From NCBI RefSeq assembly GCF_011516645.4, contig NZ_CP088285.1:5660501-5724500 (forward strand): a DNA stretch of 64,000 nucleotides. Direction: 5' to 3'. The notes under the pieces were generated by a model that saw nothing but the letters and a program-made list of their open reading frames with translations, was not told where the DNA came from and made no database searches. This stretch comes from Bradyrhizobium septentrionale (GTDB lineage: Bacteria > Pseudomonadota > Alphaproteobacteria > Rhizobiales > Xanthobacteraceae). The position numbers and the translations under genes are program-made. This document shows, piece after piece, positions 1-8,758 of this stretch (position 1 is its first letter; every line of letters starts with the position of its first letter).

Positions 1-46
1 CCTGTTCGAAAACCGTTCGTCGTAACGCCTGCTGTTGCGCAGCCTA

Positions 47-535
47 TCATTTCACCCGCCTGAGCGTCGGACGCTGGCCCTCGATCGATGCCCGGACATG
101 GGCGCGGGCGCGGGCGAGCCGGGACATCACCGTGCCGATCGGCACGCCCTGGATGTCGGCGACCTCCCGGTAGCTCATGCCCTCCAGCATCACGAGCAGC
201 AGCACCGAGCGCTGCTCCTCGACCAGCGTCGACAGCGCGCGCTCGATGTCGCGTCCCTCGGCCTCGGTGCCGCTGGCGTCGGCATTGTTGTCGAGCAGCG
301 GCAGGAAGGCCGGCCGCCGCGCCAGCGAGCGCCGGCGGTTCTTGTTCAAATTGGTCAGGATCGTGTAGAGCCAGCTCCTGACGTCGCCGCCGAGAAACAG
401 CCGCTTCGAGCGCAGCGCCCGCACCAGCGTGTCCTGCACCAGATCGTCGGCGATATCCGAGTCACGCACCAGCGCGCGCGCATAGCGGCGGAGCGCCGGA
501 ATCATGGCTTCGACACTTTGACGAAACGCGGTCAT
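47..535 (-). CDS. ECF-family RNA polymerase sigma factor
   Basis: This 162-residue protein has the two-domain layout of an extracytoplasmic-function sigma factor, which directs RNA polymerase to a small regulon. Region 2 lies at about residues 10-75, with the DDLVQDTLVRAL helix at 30-41 and the DVRSWLYTIL segment at 51-60. Region 4 lies at about 100-150, with the helix-turn-helix MSYREVADIQGVPIGTVMSRL at 120-140. The length is normal for the family. No anti-sigma factor gene is visible next to it; one could lie beyond the left edge. The subgroup cannot be assigned from sequence alone. The family call is firm and the regulon is unknown. Confidence 0.93.
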   Translation of the reverse strand: MTAFRQSVEAMIPALRRYARALVRDSDIADDLVQDTLVRALRSKRLFLGGDVRSWLYTILTNLNKNRRRSLARRPAFLPLLDNNADASGTEAEGRDIERALSTLVEEQRSVLLLVMLEGMSYREVADIQGVPIGTVMSRLARARAHVRASIEGQRPTLRRVK

Positions 536-709
536 GCAACCCAGTCTTCGATGGTCGCGGCGCTAGCCGCCTCATCAAACATAACACCCTAACGTCGCGG
601 CTATTCCGGTTGCGCCGATCTGCATGCATAGCGCCTCAGCTGCGGCCGATTTGGGCTTGTCGGCAGCCGAAGCACTGGTGTACCTCCGGGCCGGAAATAT
701 TCGAAGCGA

Positions 710-1309
710 ATGCCGGTGCCAACGATCTACTACATCCGCCACGGCGAGACCGCATGGAATGCCGAAGGCCGGCTTCAGGGCGTGCAGGACATCGGCCTCA
801 ACGAGCGCGGCCGTGCCCAGGCGGCGCATGCCGGGCGCATCCTTGCCGATCTGCTGGCGGGCGACGGCCGTGACAAGACGACGCTGCCGTTCGTCGCAAG
901 CCCGCTGATCCGGGCGCGCGCGACCATGGAGCTGGTGCGCACCGAGCTTGGCCTGCCGCCCGGCGACTACGCCCTCGACGCGCGGCTGCGCGAGATCGGC
1001 TACGGGACATGGGAGGGCTCGACGCTGGCGCAGGCGCAGGCCGCAGATCCCGCCGTGTATGCCCGCCGCCTGGCCGAGAAGTGGACGGTGTCGCCATCCG
1101 GCGGCGAGAGCTATGTCGACGTGCAGGTACGTATGACCCAGTGGTACCGCTCGGTAACCTCAGACACCGTCGCCGTCGCCCATGGCGGCACCGCGCGGGC
1201 GCTGATGGTGGCGCTCGGCTTCGAGACCCCGGCTTCGGCCGCGGACCTCTACATCGAGCAGGGCGCGGTCTACGTGTTCGGCGCTGCGGGCCTGCAGAAG
1301 TATAGTTGA
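710..1309 (+). CDS. Histidine phosphatase family protein (phosphoglycerate-mutase-like)
   Basis: The 199-residue protein opens with the histidine-phosphatase signature YYIRHGETAWN, with catalytic R10-H11-G12-E13. It also has an SPLIRARATMEL element, related to the usual SPLxRAxxTA, near residue 64, and a second catalytic histidine in VAHGGTARAL near residue 160. These enzymes transfer phosphate through a phosphohistidine. Substrates range from phosphosugars to nucleotides and cannot be read from the motifs. It sits 54 nt upstream of aroC on the same strand and could be co-transcribed with it. The ATG at 710 places the RHG motif at the usual distance from the N terminus. Confidence 0.9.
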   Translation: MPVPTIYYIRHGETAWNAEGRLQGVQDIGLNERGRAQAAHAGRILADLLAGDGRDKTTLPFVASPLIRARATMELVRTELGLPPGDYALDARLREIGYGTWEGSTLAQAQAADPAVYARRLAEKWTVSPSGGESYVDVQVRMTQWYRSVTSDTVAVAHGGTARALMVALGFETPASAADLYIEQGAVYVFGAAGLQKYS

Positions 1310-1363
1310 CCTCGGCGGTCACGCGAGGTTTGACCCCGCTGCCTGCGCGCGTTACGACACGCC

Positions 1364-2452
1364 ATGTCCTTCAATACTTTCGGCCATATGTTCCGCGTCA
1401 CGACCTTCGGCGAGAGCCATGGGGTCGCGATCGGCTGCGTGGTGGATGGCTGCCCGCCGTTGATCCCCCTGACCGTGGAGGAGATCCAGCACGACCTCGA
1501 CCGCCGCCGGCCCGGCCAGTCGCGCTTCACCACCCAGCGCCAGGAGCCGGATGCGGTGAAGATCCTGTCCGGCGTGATGGCGCATCCGGAGAGCGGGGTG
1601 CAGGTCACGACCGGCACGCCGATCGCGCTGTTGATCGAGAACACCGACCAGCGCTCCAAGGACTATTCCGAGATCAAGGACAAGTTTCGCCCCGGGCACG
1701 CCGACTTCACCTATGAAGCGAAATACGGCCTGCGCGACTATCGCGGCGGCGGCCGCTCCTCCGCGCGCGAGACCGCGACCCGCGTCGCCGCCGGCGCGAT
1801 CGCGCGAAAGGTCCTGCCCGGGGTCAAGGTGCGCGGCGCGCTGGTGCAGATGGGTCCGCACAAGATCGACCGCGAGAAGTGGGACTGGGACGAGATCGCC
1901 AACAACCCGTTCTTCTGTCCCGACAAGGACAAGGCGGCGTTCTTCGAAAGCTATCTCGACGGCATCAGGAAAAGCGGCTCCTCGATCGGCGCCGTCATCG
2001 AGGTCGTCGCCGAGGGCGTGCCGGCCGGTCTCGGCGCGCCGATCTATGCCAAGCTCGACAGCGACCTGGCATCCGCGATGATGAGCATCAACGCAGTCAA
2101 GGGCGTCGAGATCGGTGCCGGCTTCGGCGCCGCCGAGCTTACCGGCGAAGAGAACGCCGACGAGATGCGGACCGGCAACAACGGCACGCGTTTCCTGTCC
2201 AACCATGCCGGCGGCGTGCTCGGCGGCATCTCGACCGGCCAGCCGGTGGTGGTGCGCTTTGCGGTCAAGCCGACCTCCTCGATCCTGACCACGCGCCGCA
2301 CCGTGGACCGCAAGGGCGCCGATACCGACATCCTGACCAAGGGCCGCCACGACCCCTGCGTCGGCATCCGCGCGGTGCCGGTGGGCGAGGCCATGATGGC
2401 CTGCGTGCTGGCCGATCATTTTCTGCGCGACCGCGGGCAGACCGGGCGCTGA
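1364..2452 (+). CDS. aroC: Chorismate synthase
   Basis: Chorismate synthase converts 5-enolpyruvylshikimate-3-phosphate to chorismate, the last shikimate-pathway step, using reduced FMN. The 362-residue product has family signatures throughout: [14 protein letters not shown] at 7-20, the [13 protein letters not shown] segment near residue 47, the [20 protein letters not shown] block near 126, and a C-terminal [17 protein letters not shown] segment. Length and start are normal for bacterial AroC. The enzyme is cytosolic and essential for aromatic amino acid synthesis. The next gene begins 44 nt downstream on the same strand. Confidence 0.97.
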   Translation: MSFNTFGHMFRVTTFGESHGVAIGCVVDGCPPLIPLTVEEIQHDLDRRRPGQSRFTTQRQEPDAVKILSGVMAHPESGVQVTTGTPIALLIENTDQRSKDYSEIKDKFRPGHADFTYEAKYGLRDYRGGGRSSARETATRVAAGAIARKVLPGVKVRGALVQMGPHKIDREKWDWDEIANNPFFCPDKDKAAFFESYLDGIRKSGSSIGAVIEVVAEGVPAGLGAPIYAKLDSDLASAMMSINAVKGVEIGAGFGAAELTGEENADEMRTGNNGTRFLSNHAGGVLGGISTGQPVVVRFAVKPTSSILTTRRTVDRKGADTDILTKGRHDPCVGIRAVPVGEAMMACVLADHFLRDRGQTGR

Positions 2453-2496
2453 TCCCCTATATAGTGGCGGTCGCCAGATCGCCCGGGGAACTGCCA

Positions 2497-3690
2497 ATGA
2501 ATGCGTCGGAGCTGCGGGATATCATCGAATGGATGGTCGGTGGCGCGCGGTCGGCGCCGACCCCGCCGCAGATGATGGCGGAATGCTGCGAACGCCTGGT
2601 GCGGGCCGGTTTGCCGCTGTGGCGGGTCGGCGTCTTCGTGCGCACGCTGCATCCCGAGATCTACGGCCGCCATTTCTTCTGGACGCCTGGCGCGGAGGTC
2701 GAAACCGGCACCGTCGATCACAACATTCTGGACTCCCCGGAATTTGCCGTCAGCCCGCTGTCGATCGTGTTCAGGCAGGGCGTAGAAGTGCGCGCGCGGC
2801 TCGACGACCCCGCCAGCGCACGCTTCCCGATCGTCGTGGACCTGCAGGCGGAGGGCGTCACCGACTACGTCGCGATGCCGCTGGTCTATACCGACGGTTT
2901 CGTCAATGCGTCGAGCTGGACCACCAAGCAGCCGGGCGGCTTCACCGACGAGCAGCTCGATGCGATCCGCTCGATCGCCGTGCCGCTGGCGCGCTACATC
3001 GAGATCGTGACCCTGCGCCGCACCGCCACGCTGCTGCTCGACACCTATGTCGGCAACCGGGCCGGCGAGCGCATCATGGGCGGCCAGATCCGGCGCGGCC
3101 ACGCCGATACGATGGACGCCGCGATCTGGCTGTCCGACCTGCGCGGCTTCACCGCGCTGTCGGACCGCTTGCCGGCCGAGACGGTGGTGGAGATCCTCAA
3201 CCTCTACTTCGATTGCCAGGTCACCGCGATCCGCGACCATGGCGGCGAAGTGCTCAAATTCATGGGCGACGGCCTGCTCGCGGTGTTCCCGGTCGACGAA
3301 TATCTCGGCGACGAGGTGCAGGTCTGCTCGCGCGTGCTGGAGGCCGCGCGCGCATCCCGCGCCGGCGTCGAGGCGCTGCAATTCGCCAACGGCGATGCGG
3401 TCGAGCGCTTCCGCTTCGGCGTCGCGCTGCATCTCGGGCGCGTGCTCTACGGCAATATCGGCGGCGGCAACCGGCTCGACTTCACCTGCATCGGTCCGGC
3501 GGTCAATCTCGCCGCGCGGCTGGAGAAGATCGCCGGCCGCCTCGGCCGCACCGTCGTGGCCTCCGAGCGCTTCGCCGGCATCTGCGACGGCGGTTGGAGC
3601 GATCTCGGCGAGTTTCCGATCGCCGGATTTTCCAAGGCCGAGCGGGTCTACGGTCTGTTCGACGAGGCGCCGCGCGCGGCTGCAAGCTAG
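2497..3690 (+). CDS. Adenylate/guanylate cyclase domain protein
   Basis: The C-terminal half, from about residue 205, is a class III nucleotide cyclase homology domain. It shows SDLRGFTALSDRLPAETVVEILN, the GGEVLKFMGDGLLAVFP loop with metal-binding acidic residues, and the later DFTCIGPAVNLAARLE segment. The N-terminal 190 residues resemble no named domain with certainty; they may be a GAF-like sensory region. No membrane segment is seen, so the protein is probably cytosolic. I chose ATG 2497 (397 aa) because the frame remains open far upstream only by overlapping aroC in another frame. It follows aroC closely. Whether it makes cAMP or cGMP cannot be decided here. Confidence 0.88.
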   Translation: MNASELRDIIEWMVGGARSAPTPPQMMAECCERLVRAGLPLWRVGVFVRTLHPEIYGRHFFWTPGAEVETGTVDHNILDSPEFAVSPLSIVFRQGVEVRARLDDPASARFPIVVDLQAEGVTDYVAMPLVYTDGFVNASSWTTKQPGGFTDEQLDAIRSIAVPLARYIEIVTLRRTATLLLDTYVGNRAGERIMGGQIRRGHADTMDAAIWLSDLRGFTALSDRLPAETVVEILNLYFDCQVTAIRDHGGEVLKFMGDGLLAVFPVDEYLGDEVQVCSRVLEAARASRAGVEALQFANGDAVERFRFGVALHLGRVLYGNIGGGNRLDFTCIGPAVNLAARLEKIAGRLGRTVVASERFAGICDGGWSDLGEFPIAGFSKAERVYGLFDEAPRAAAS

Positions 3691-3702
3691 CGGCTACGCG
3701 AC

Positions 3703-4589
3703 GTGACTGACACGGACGCGCAGCATCGCACCGGGATTGCGTTGGTCGTTGCGGCCGCGGCGGCCTGGAGCACCGCGCCGTTCTTCACCCGGCTGCTGCA
3801 CTTCGATTCCTGGACCATCCTGTTCTGGCGCGGGCTGTTCGGCGGCGGCGCGATCGCGCTGTTCCTGCTCGCAACGCAAGGCCGGCGCGGCGCGCGCGAT
3901 CTCGTCGTGATGCCTATGAGCGGATGGCTGGTGGCGGGCCTCTCGACCCTGGGCATGGTGACGTTCATTCCGGCGCTGCAACTGACCAGCGTCGCCAATG
4001 TTGCGATCATTGTCGCGATGCAGCCGTTTGCGGCGGCCGCGATTGCCTGGCTCTGGCTCGGCGAGCGGGCGCGCCCCGGCACATTGTTGGCAAGCCTCGT
4101 CGCGCTCGCGGGCGTGGCCATCACCGTCAGCGGCGCTGAAGGCATCACGGACTACAGGGGCATCGGCCTTGCGGCATCATGGCGCTGGCGATCGCGCTGA
4201 TGACGGTGATGATCCGCCGGCACAAGGGCACGCCGATGACTGCCGCCGCGGCGCTCTCGAATGTTCTCGGCAGCGTCGTCAGCGTCCCGCTCGCGCAGGG
4301 CATCGGCGCGGTCACCGGCGCAGATCTCGGCGTGCTTGCGATGTTCGGGGCATGCCAGGTCGGTCTCGGTCTCACTCTGTTTACGATCGGCTCCAGATTC
4401 CTGCCGTCCGGGCAGGCCTCGCTGATCGCCACCCTCGAAACCCCGCTGATGCCGTTCTGGGTGTGGCTGGCGTTTGCCGAGGTGCCGTCGCTCCGCGCGT
4501 TGCTGGGAGGCACGCTGGTGATGGGAGCCGTCGTCGCCGATATTGTAGCCAGCCAGCGGACGCAGCTCGCGCGGCCGGCGGAACGGTGA
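3703..4589 (+). pseudogene. EamA/DMT-family transporter, interrupted by a frameshift
   Basis: Two overlapping frames together encode one EamA-type drug/metabolite exporter of about 295 residues, the usual size. The first frame (GTG 3703 to stop 4200) covers the first EamA repeat, with about five hydrophobic segments. The second (from about 4179 to 4589) covers the rest, starting MALAIALMTVMIRR. The switch falls near 4168-4180, where GIGLAA continues as SWRWRSR-stop instead of the hydrophobic MALAIAL. One missing base there would restore a continuous ten-helix protein. Both halves keep family-like sequence, so the break is recent or is a sequence error. It starts 12 nt after the cyclase gene. 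Confidence 0.8.
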
Positions 4590-4595
4590 TTACAG

Positions 4596-4901
4596 CTACT
4601 CTTCCGGCTCGGTGGTGAACAGCAGTGGATAGCCCTTGGCGCGGCCGGCGTCGGTGGCGCGCGTCGCCTTGGTCTCGGCGACGTCCCTGGTGAACACAGC
4701 GACCACGCAGACGCCGCGCTGATGCGCGGTCAGCATCACCTTGTAGGCCTGGTCGTCGGTCATGCGGAATTCGCCCTTCAGGATGGTGACGACGAATTCG
4801 CGCGGCGTGTAGTCGTCGTTGACCAGGATCACCTTGTGCAGGCGCGGCCGCTCGACCTTGGTCTTTGTCCTGGTTTTCGGTTTGACGACGCTATCGGGCA
4901 T
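4596..4901 (-). CDS. clpS: ATP-dependent Clp protease adaptor ClpS
   Basis: The 101-residue protein is a ClpS adaptor. ClpS binds the N domain of ClpA and delivers N-degron substrates to ClpAP. Visible hallmarks are a flexible charged N-terminal tail (residues 1-20), the core HKVILVNDDYTPREFVV at about 22-38, the MTDDQAYKVMLTAHQRGVCVV stretch with the substrate-pocket region at 47-67, and the conserved VAETKA segment near 75. Alphaproteobacteria often have two ClpS copies; this could be either. It is convergent with the frameshifted transporter, with 6 nt between them. Confidence 0.95.
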   Translation of the reverse strand: MPDSVVKPKTRTKTKVERPRLHKVILVNDDYTPREFVVTILKGEFRMTDDQAYKVMLTAHQRGVCVVAVFTRDVAETKATRATDAGRAKGYPLLFTTEPEE

Positions 4902-5031
4902 CGCCCGGCACTCCCTCGCGATTGCCCCGTAAGAATACCGTCTTCCGGCGCGCCTTGGAACCGGTCGAATTGCACGGCGTCATTGCGGCAACGGCACGGC
5001 GCGAGTTGTCTCATTCGAGACAGGTGATGTC

Positions 5032-5091
5032 TAACCTGCAAGCGCGTCCAACCTGCAAGTGCCTAACCTGCGAGCGACTAACCTGAATGTG
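5032..5091. repeat. Short degenerate tandem repeat (four TAACCTG units)
   Basis: Four near-copies of a unit beginning t/c-AACCTG(C) follow one another at intervals of about 14-18 nt. They lie between clpS and the DUF1194 gene, which are divergent. A small hairpin (TGTCTC...GAGACA, about 5008-5023) lies just upstream. The array may mark a regulatory leader, or it may simply be slippage. Confidence 0.5.
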
Positions 5092-5167
5092 AAGGACAAA
5101 TGATATCAGCGCTTTTCGCCGCCTTATTTGCGTGTCACCATGACGCTCATACGACGGGAGGGCCGCA

Positions 5168-6016
5168 ATGCGCTGGTATGTCTCGATCGGAGCGGTGCTT
5201 GTCGCGGGCATGCTGGCCAGCGGCGATGTGGCCGGTGTTGCCGCGCCCGGCCCGGGACCACAGACCGGCCGGCTGGCCGAAAAGGAATCCACACCGAGCG
5301 TCGACATCGAGCTGATCATCGCGGTCGACGTTTCCTATTCGATGGACATGGACGAACTCGCGATCCAGCGCGAGGGCTATGCGCAGGCGATCGTCTCCAA
5401 GGATTTCCTGCAGGCGCTGAAGGCCGGGCCGAACGGCAAGATCTCGATCACCTATTTCGAATGGGCCGCTTCCAATGATCAGAAGGTCATCATTCCCTGG
5501 CGGGTGATCGACGGCCCGGAATCCGCCGATGCGGTCGCCGCCGAGATCATGAAGACGCCGGTGCGCCGCGCCTCGCGCACCTCGATCTCGGGCGCGATCT
5601 ATTTCGCAATCCCGATGTTCGACGAGAATCCGCATCGCGGCCTGCGCCGCGTGATCGATATTTCCGGTGACGGGCCCAACAACAACGGCTCGCCGATCAC
5701 GCCTGCGCGCGATGCGGCGCTCGACAAGGGCATCGTCATCAACGGGTTGCCGATCATGGTGAAGGAGCCGTCCTACTCGACGATGGATATCGAGAATCTC
5801 GACCTGTACTACGAGGATTGCGTGATCGGCGGACCGGGCTCTTTCGTGGTGACGATCAAGGACCGCGACAGGTTCAAGGAGGCGATCCGCACCAAGCTGC
5901 TGCTCGAAGTCGCCGGCCGCACCCCCGAGCGCCCGATCGTACGGACCGCCGAGAAGGAGCCGCGGGTCAGTTGCACGATCGGCGAGAAGATCTGGCAGGA
6001 CCGCTGGGGGCGGTGA
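5168..6016 (+). CDS. DUF1194 family, von Willebrand factor A-like exported protein
   Basis: The 282-residue product begins with a hydrophobic signal-peptide-like segment (about residues 1-25) and is probably exported. The rest matches the DUF1194 family, a VWA-type fold. The metal-ion-dependent adhesion site is visible as DVSYSMD (DxSxS) near residue 53, followed by TSISGAIYF around residue 140 and the ISGDGPNNNG segment near 163. The function of DUF1194 proteins is unknown; a VWA fold suggests metal-dependent protein binding. It stands alone, divergent from clpS. I chose the ATG at 5168 because it gives the signal peptide and has GGAGG-type sequence upstream. Confidence 0.9.
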   Translation: MRWYVSIGAVLVAGMLASGDVAGVAAPGPGPQTGRLAEKESTPSVDIELIIAVDVSYSMDMDELAIQREGYAQAIVSKDFLQALKAGPNGKISITYFEWAASNDQKVIIPWRVIDGPESADAVAAEIMKTPVRRASRTSISGAIYFAIPMFDENPHRGLRRVIDISGDGPNNNGSPITPARDAALDKGIVINGLPIMVKEPSYSTMDIENLDLYYEDCVIGGPGSFVVTIKDRDRFKEAIRTKLLLEVAGRTPERPIVRTAEKEPRVSCTIGEKIWQDRWGR

Positions 6017-6140
6017 GGGCTCGTTTTGTGATCTCGTGAGATGGGTAGCGACCTGTCCGCCGAAGCTCGAAGAGCGAAGGCGGAAGCGAAACCCACCATT
6101 CCCGTTCCGCTGCGACGGGTTTCGCTGCGCTCTATCCCGA

Positions 6141-7382
6141 TCAGCGCGCAAACCGCGCCACCAGCTCGACATGCGGGGTGTGGCGGAACTGATCGACCGG
6201 GGTGACGGCCGTCATCTTGTAGCCGCCATCGATCAGGATTTTGGCGTCGCGCGCAAACGTCGCTGCATTGCAGGACACCGCGACGATCACCGGCACCTTG
6301 CTCGCTGCCAGCTGGGTGACCTGCGCCTGCGCGCCCTGCCGCGGCGGATCGAACACGACGGCGTCATAGTCGCGCAATTCCTGCGGCATCAAGGGGCGGC
6401 GGAACAGGTCGCGTGCCTCGGCCTTGAGCGGCTTCAGCCCCGGCGTCGATTGCGCGGCCTTCTGCAGCGCGGCGATCGCGCCGGCATCGCTGTCGAAGGC
6501 TGTGACCCGCGCCTTCTCTGCGAGGCGAAGCGCGAACGGCCCGACGCCGCAGAACAGGTCGGCGATGTGCTTGGCGCGTCCGCAATGCTCGCGCACCAGC
6601 GCCGCAAGCGTCTCCTCGCCCTTGACGGTCGCCTGCAGGAACGAGCCCGGCGGCAGCACCACCTTCACCTTGCCGATCGCAACCTCTGGCGAGCCGCGCT
6701 GCAGCACCAGCTCGCCGTGTCGCGTCAGCCGCGCCAGCCGATGCTTCTCCGCGACGCGCGACAGCGTGGTGATCAGGCTGGTCGGCAACGCGCCGGAACC
6801 GCGCACGTCGATGTCGAGGCCGTTCAGCGTCGCGGTGACCTGGACGTCGAGCGGCTTGCCGATCGAGATCAGCGGCTCGGCGACCGCCCAAGCCGCCTCG
6901 AGCGCGCCGTCGAGCGCGGGATCGAGGATCGGACAGCGGTCGACCGGGATGATGTCATGCGACCCCGCAGCGGCGAAGCCGACCTTCAGCACCTTATGGG
7001 TGCCCATGCGCCCGTGCAGCGTGATGCGGCGGCGGCCCGCGCCATGGGCATCGAGCAGCGGGGCAACCTCGGCCGCAATCTTCGCGTGCGCAAGGGTCTC
7101 GGCCACGATGTTGCGCTTCCAGGCCTGGTAGGGCGCGTCGTTCCAGTGCTGGATCGCGCAGCCGCCACAGACGCCGAAATGCGGACAGAACGGCGCGATG
7201 CGCTCCGGGCTTGCCTGCGCCACCCGCAGCAGCCGACGCCGGTCGGGATGCTGACCGGCGACGTCTTCGACCTCGACCGTTTCGCCGCCGAGCGTGTAGG
7301 GCACGAAGATCGACTGCGCCCCGTCGATCGCGACGCCGTCGCCGCGGTGGCCGACATGGTCGATGGTGAGGAGCTCAGCCAC
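6141..7382 (-). CDS. RumA/RlmD-like 23S rRNA (uracil-5-)-methyltransferase
   Basis: This class I SAM-dependent RNA methyltransferase belongs to the TrmA/RumA family (m5U formation). With a GTG start at 7382 it has 413 residues. A [4Fe-4S] cluster motif is visible as C66-x5-C72-x2-C75 plus C150, matching the RumA pattern. The SAM-binding segment is [16 protein letters not shown], the substrate-binding motif is DPPRQGA, and the catalytic nucleophile is C371 in [16 protein letters not shown]-like N-terminal domain (residues 1-55) precedes the cluster. The GTG overlaps the end of tlyA by 8 nt, which implies translational coupling. The open frame runs further upstream, but that part only mirrors tlyA. 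The exact target uridine is unproven. Confidence 0.9.
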   Translation of the reverse strand: MAELLTIDHVGHRGDGVAIDGAQSIFVPYTLGGETVEVEDVAGQHPDRRRLLRVAQASPERIAPFCPHFGVCGGCAIQHWNDAPYQAWKRNIVAETLAHAKIAAEVAPLLDAHGAGRRRITLHGRMGTHKVLKVGFAAAGSHDIIPVDRCPILDPALDGALEAAWAVAEPLISIGKPLDVQVTATLNGLDIDVRGSGALPTSLITTLSRVAEKHRLARLTRHGELVLQRGSPEVAIGKVKVVLPPGSFLQATVKGEETLAALVREHCGRAKHIADLFCGVGPFALRLAEKARVTAFDSDAGAIAALQKAAQSTPGLKPLKAEARDLFRRPLMPQELRDYDAVVFDPPRQGAQAQVTQLAASKVPVIVAVSCNAATFARDAKILIDGGYKMTAVTPVDQFRHTPHVELVARFAR

Positions 7383-8148
7383 GGCGCGCGCCGAGGAAGA
7401 ATTCGATATTGCCGTCGCCGCCGGTGATGGATGACGGGAACACCTGGATGTCGGTGCAGCCGAGCGAGCCGGCAAAGGCTGCGATATCGTCGCAGATCTC
7501 CTGGTGCACCATCGCGTTGCGGATGACGCCGCGCTTGGCGTGTTTGCGCGCCGCCTCAAATTGCGGCTTGATCAGCGCCAACAGATGCATTGGGGCTGCC
7601 GCCAGCGACAGCGCCACCGGCAGCACCAGCTTCAGCGAGATGAAGCTGACATCGATCACGACGATGTCGGGCCGCGCCGGCAGGCGCTTGCCCTCGAAAT
7701 TCCGGATGTCGGTCGCCTCCATGGAGACGATCTTCGAATGGCCCTGCAGCGAGGGATGCAGCTGGCCGCGGCCGACGTCGATGGCGAACACCAGGCTCGC
7801 GCCATTGGCGAGCAGCACCTCGGTGAAGCCGCCGGTCGAGGCGCCGACATCGAGGCAGACATGACCCTCGATATCGATCGGATAATGCTCGAGCGCGCCG
7901 GCGAGCTTGACGCCGCCGCGCGAGACATAGGGATGCGCCGGCTCGGCGGTGAGTGTGGCACCGGGCGCGACGATCTCGGACGCTTTTGCAATCGGCTTGC
8001 CGTCGGCGGTGACGAGACCGGCGTCGATCGCGGCACGCGCCCGCGCCCGGCTTTCGAACAGGCCGCGTTCGACCAACAGCACGTCGATGCGCTTGCCGGC
8101 GGATCCGTCGTTGTCGTTGTCGCCCGGCCTGGTCACTTGTTTGGTCAC
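7375..8148 (-). CDS. tlyA: TlyA-family rRNA 2'-O-methyltransferase / hemolysin-like protein
   Basis: The 257-residue protein has an N-terminal S4 RNA-binding domain ([19 protein letters not shown], about residues 16-75), followed by an FtsJ-like SAM methyltransferase domain ([20 protein letters not shown] near 95; [15 protein letters not shown] near 165). Family members 2'-O-methylate 16S and 23S rRNA; several were first described as hemolysins. The GTG at 8148 overlaps the upstream gene's stop as GTGA (4 nt), which fixes the start. A second GTG lies four codons further in. It forms an overlapping unit with the RumA-like gene, consistent with RNA modification. Confidence 0.92.
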   Translation of the reverse strand: MTKQVTRPGDNDNDGSAGKRIDVLLVERGLFESRARARAAIDAGLVTADGKPIAKASEIVAPGATLTAEPAHPYVSRGGVKLAGALEHYPIDIEGHVCLDVGASTGGFTEVLLANGASLVFAIDVGRGQLHPSLQGHSKIVSMEATDIRNFEGKRLPARPDIVVIDVSFISLKLVLPVALSLAAAPMHLLALIKPQFEAARKHAKRGVIRNAMVHQEICDDIAAFAGSLGCTDIQVFPSSITGGDGNIEFFLGARRG

Positions 8149-8708
8149 TTGGCGCTCTGCCGGCGCTGCGTGGCGGCGAGCCGCACGCAGGCCTCGAAGG
8201 AGGTGAGGTCGTGCCAGAGATCGGCCGCCAGCTCGCGCGGGGTCACCAGCGGACTGCCGTGCAGATCGAGCGCATGCATCATCATCAGATTGTCCGGCAA
8301 TCCAAACTCTTCCACCGTCAGCCCCTCCGCGTCGATCAGGCGTCCGTCGGATGCCGGCACGACTTGGCTCAGCCGCGCCACGCGATTGGCGTAGGACGTG
8401 GGATCGTTCGAATAGGCGAGGCACAGTTTGCCGCGTCCCGCCATATAGCCGAGTTCGTAGACGGTGCCTGCGTCGGCACTGGGGCCGCGAAACGGCGTCA
8501 AATTGGCGATGATAGCGTCGGCAGACTCCATCATCGCCTCGTTGCTCTTGAAGATGGCGAGAGAGGCGCCGGCGGCAGAGGGATCGATGCTGTTGTCGAG
8601 CGGATACAGCCCGGTCAGCCCGTGATAGGAGCAAACCTCCGCCTTGCGGCGGCCGATCTCCACGGCATCCGGCAGGAACACGTCAGGACCTGCCAGATAG
8701 ATTTTCAT
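8145..8708 (-). CDS. Nucleoside 2-deoxyribosyltransferase family protein
   Basis: The 187-residue protein starts MKIYLAGPDVF, the nucleotide-binding strand-loop of the nucleoside 2-deoxyribosyltransferase fold. It also has ADAIIANLTPFRGPSADAGTVYELGYM near 64-89, in which E85 is the likely catalytic nucleophile. Family enzymes exchange or hydrolyse the base of (deoxy)nucleosides or their monophosphates. The ATG at 8708 is preferred over an in-frame one 11 codons upstream because the family normally begins directly at this strand. It overlaps tlyA by 4 nt, and dxs lies 50 nt upstream. The exact substrate is unknown. Confidence 0.85.
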   Translation of the reverse strand: MKIYLAGPDVFLPDAVEIGRRKAEVCSYHGLTGLYPLDNSIDPSAAGASLAIFKSNEAMMESADAIIANLTPFRGPSADAGTVYELGYMAGRGKLCLAYSNDPTSYANRVARLSQVVPASDGRLIDAEGLTVEEFGLPDNLMMMHALDLHGSPLVTPRELAADLWHDLTSFEACVRLAATQRRQSAK

Positions 8709-8758
8709 GGACTTTGCCGGCGCCCCAAGACGCCGCTCCAAGACGCCGCCCGAAGCGA

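Noticed and set aside
7383..7559. N-terminal extension of the RumA-like methyltransferase
   Set aside because: The extra residues are Arg/Ser/Ala-rich and overlap tlyA; family similarity begins at the GTG at 7382.
8149..8634. N-terminal extension of TlyA
   Set aside because: It overlaps the deoxyribosyltransferase-like gene in another frame and lacks any S4-type sequence before residue 15 of the chosen protein.
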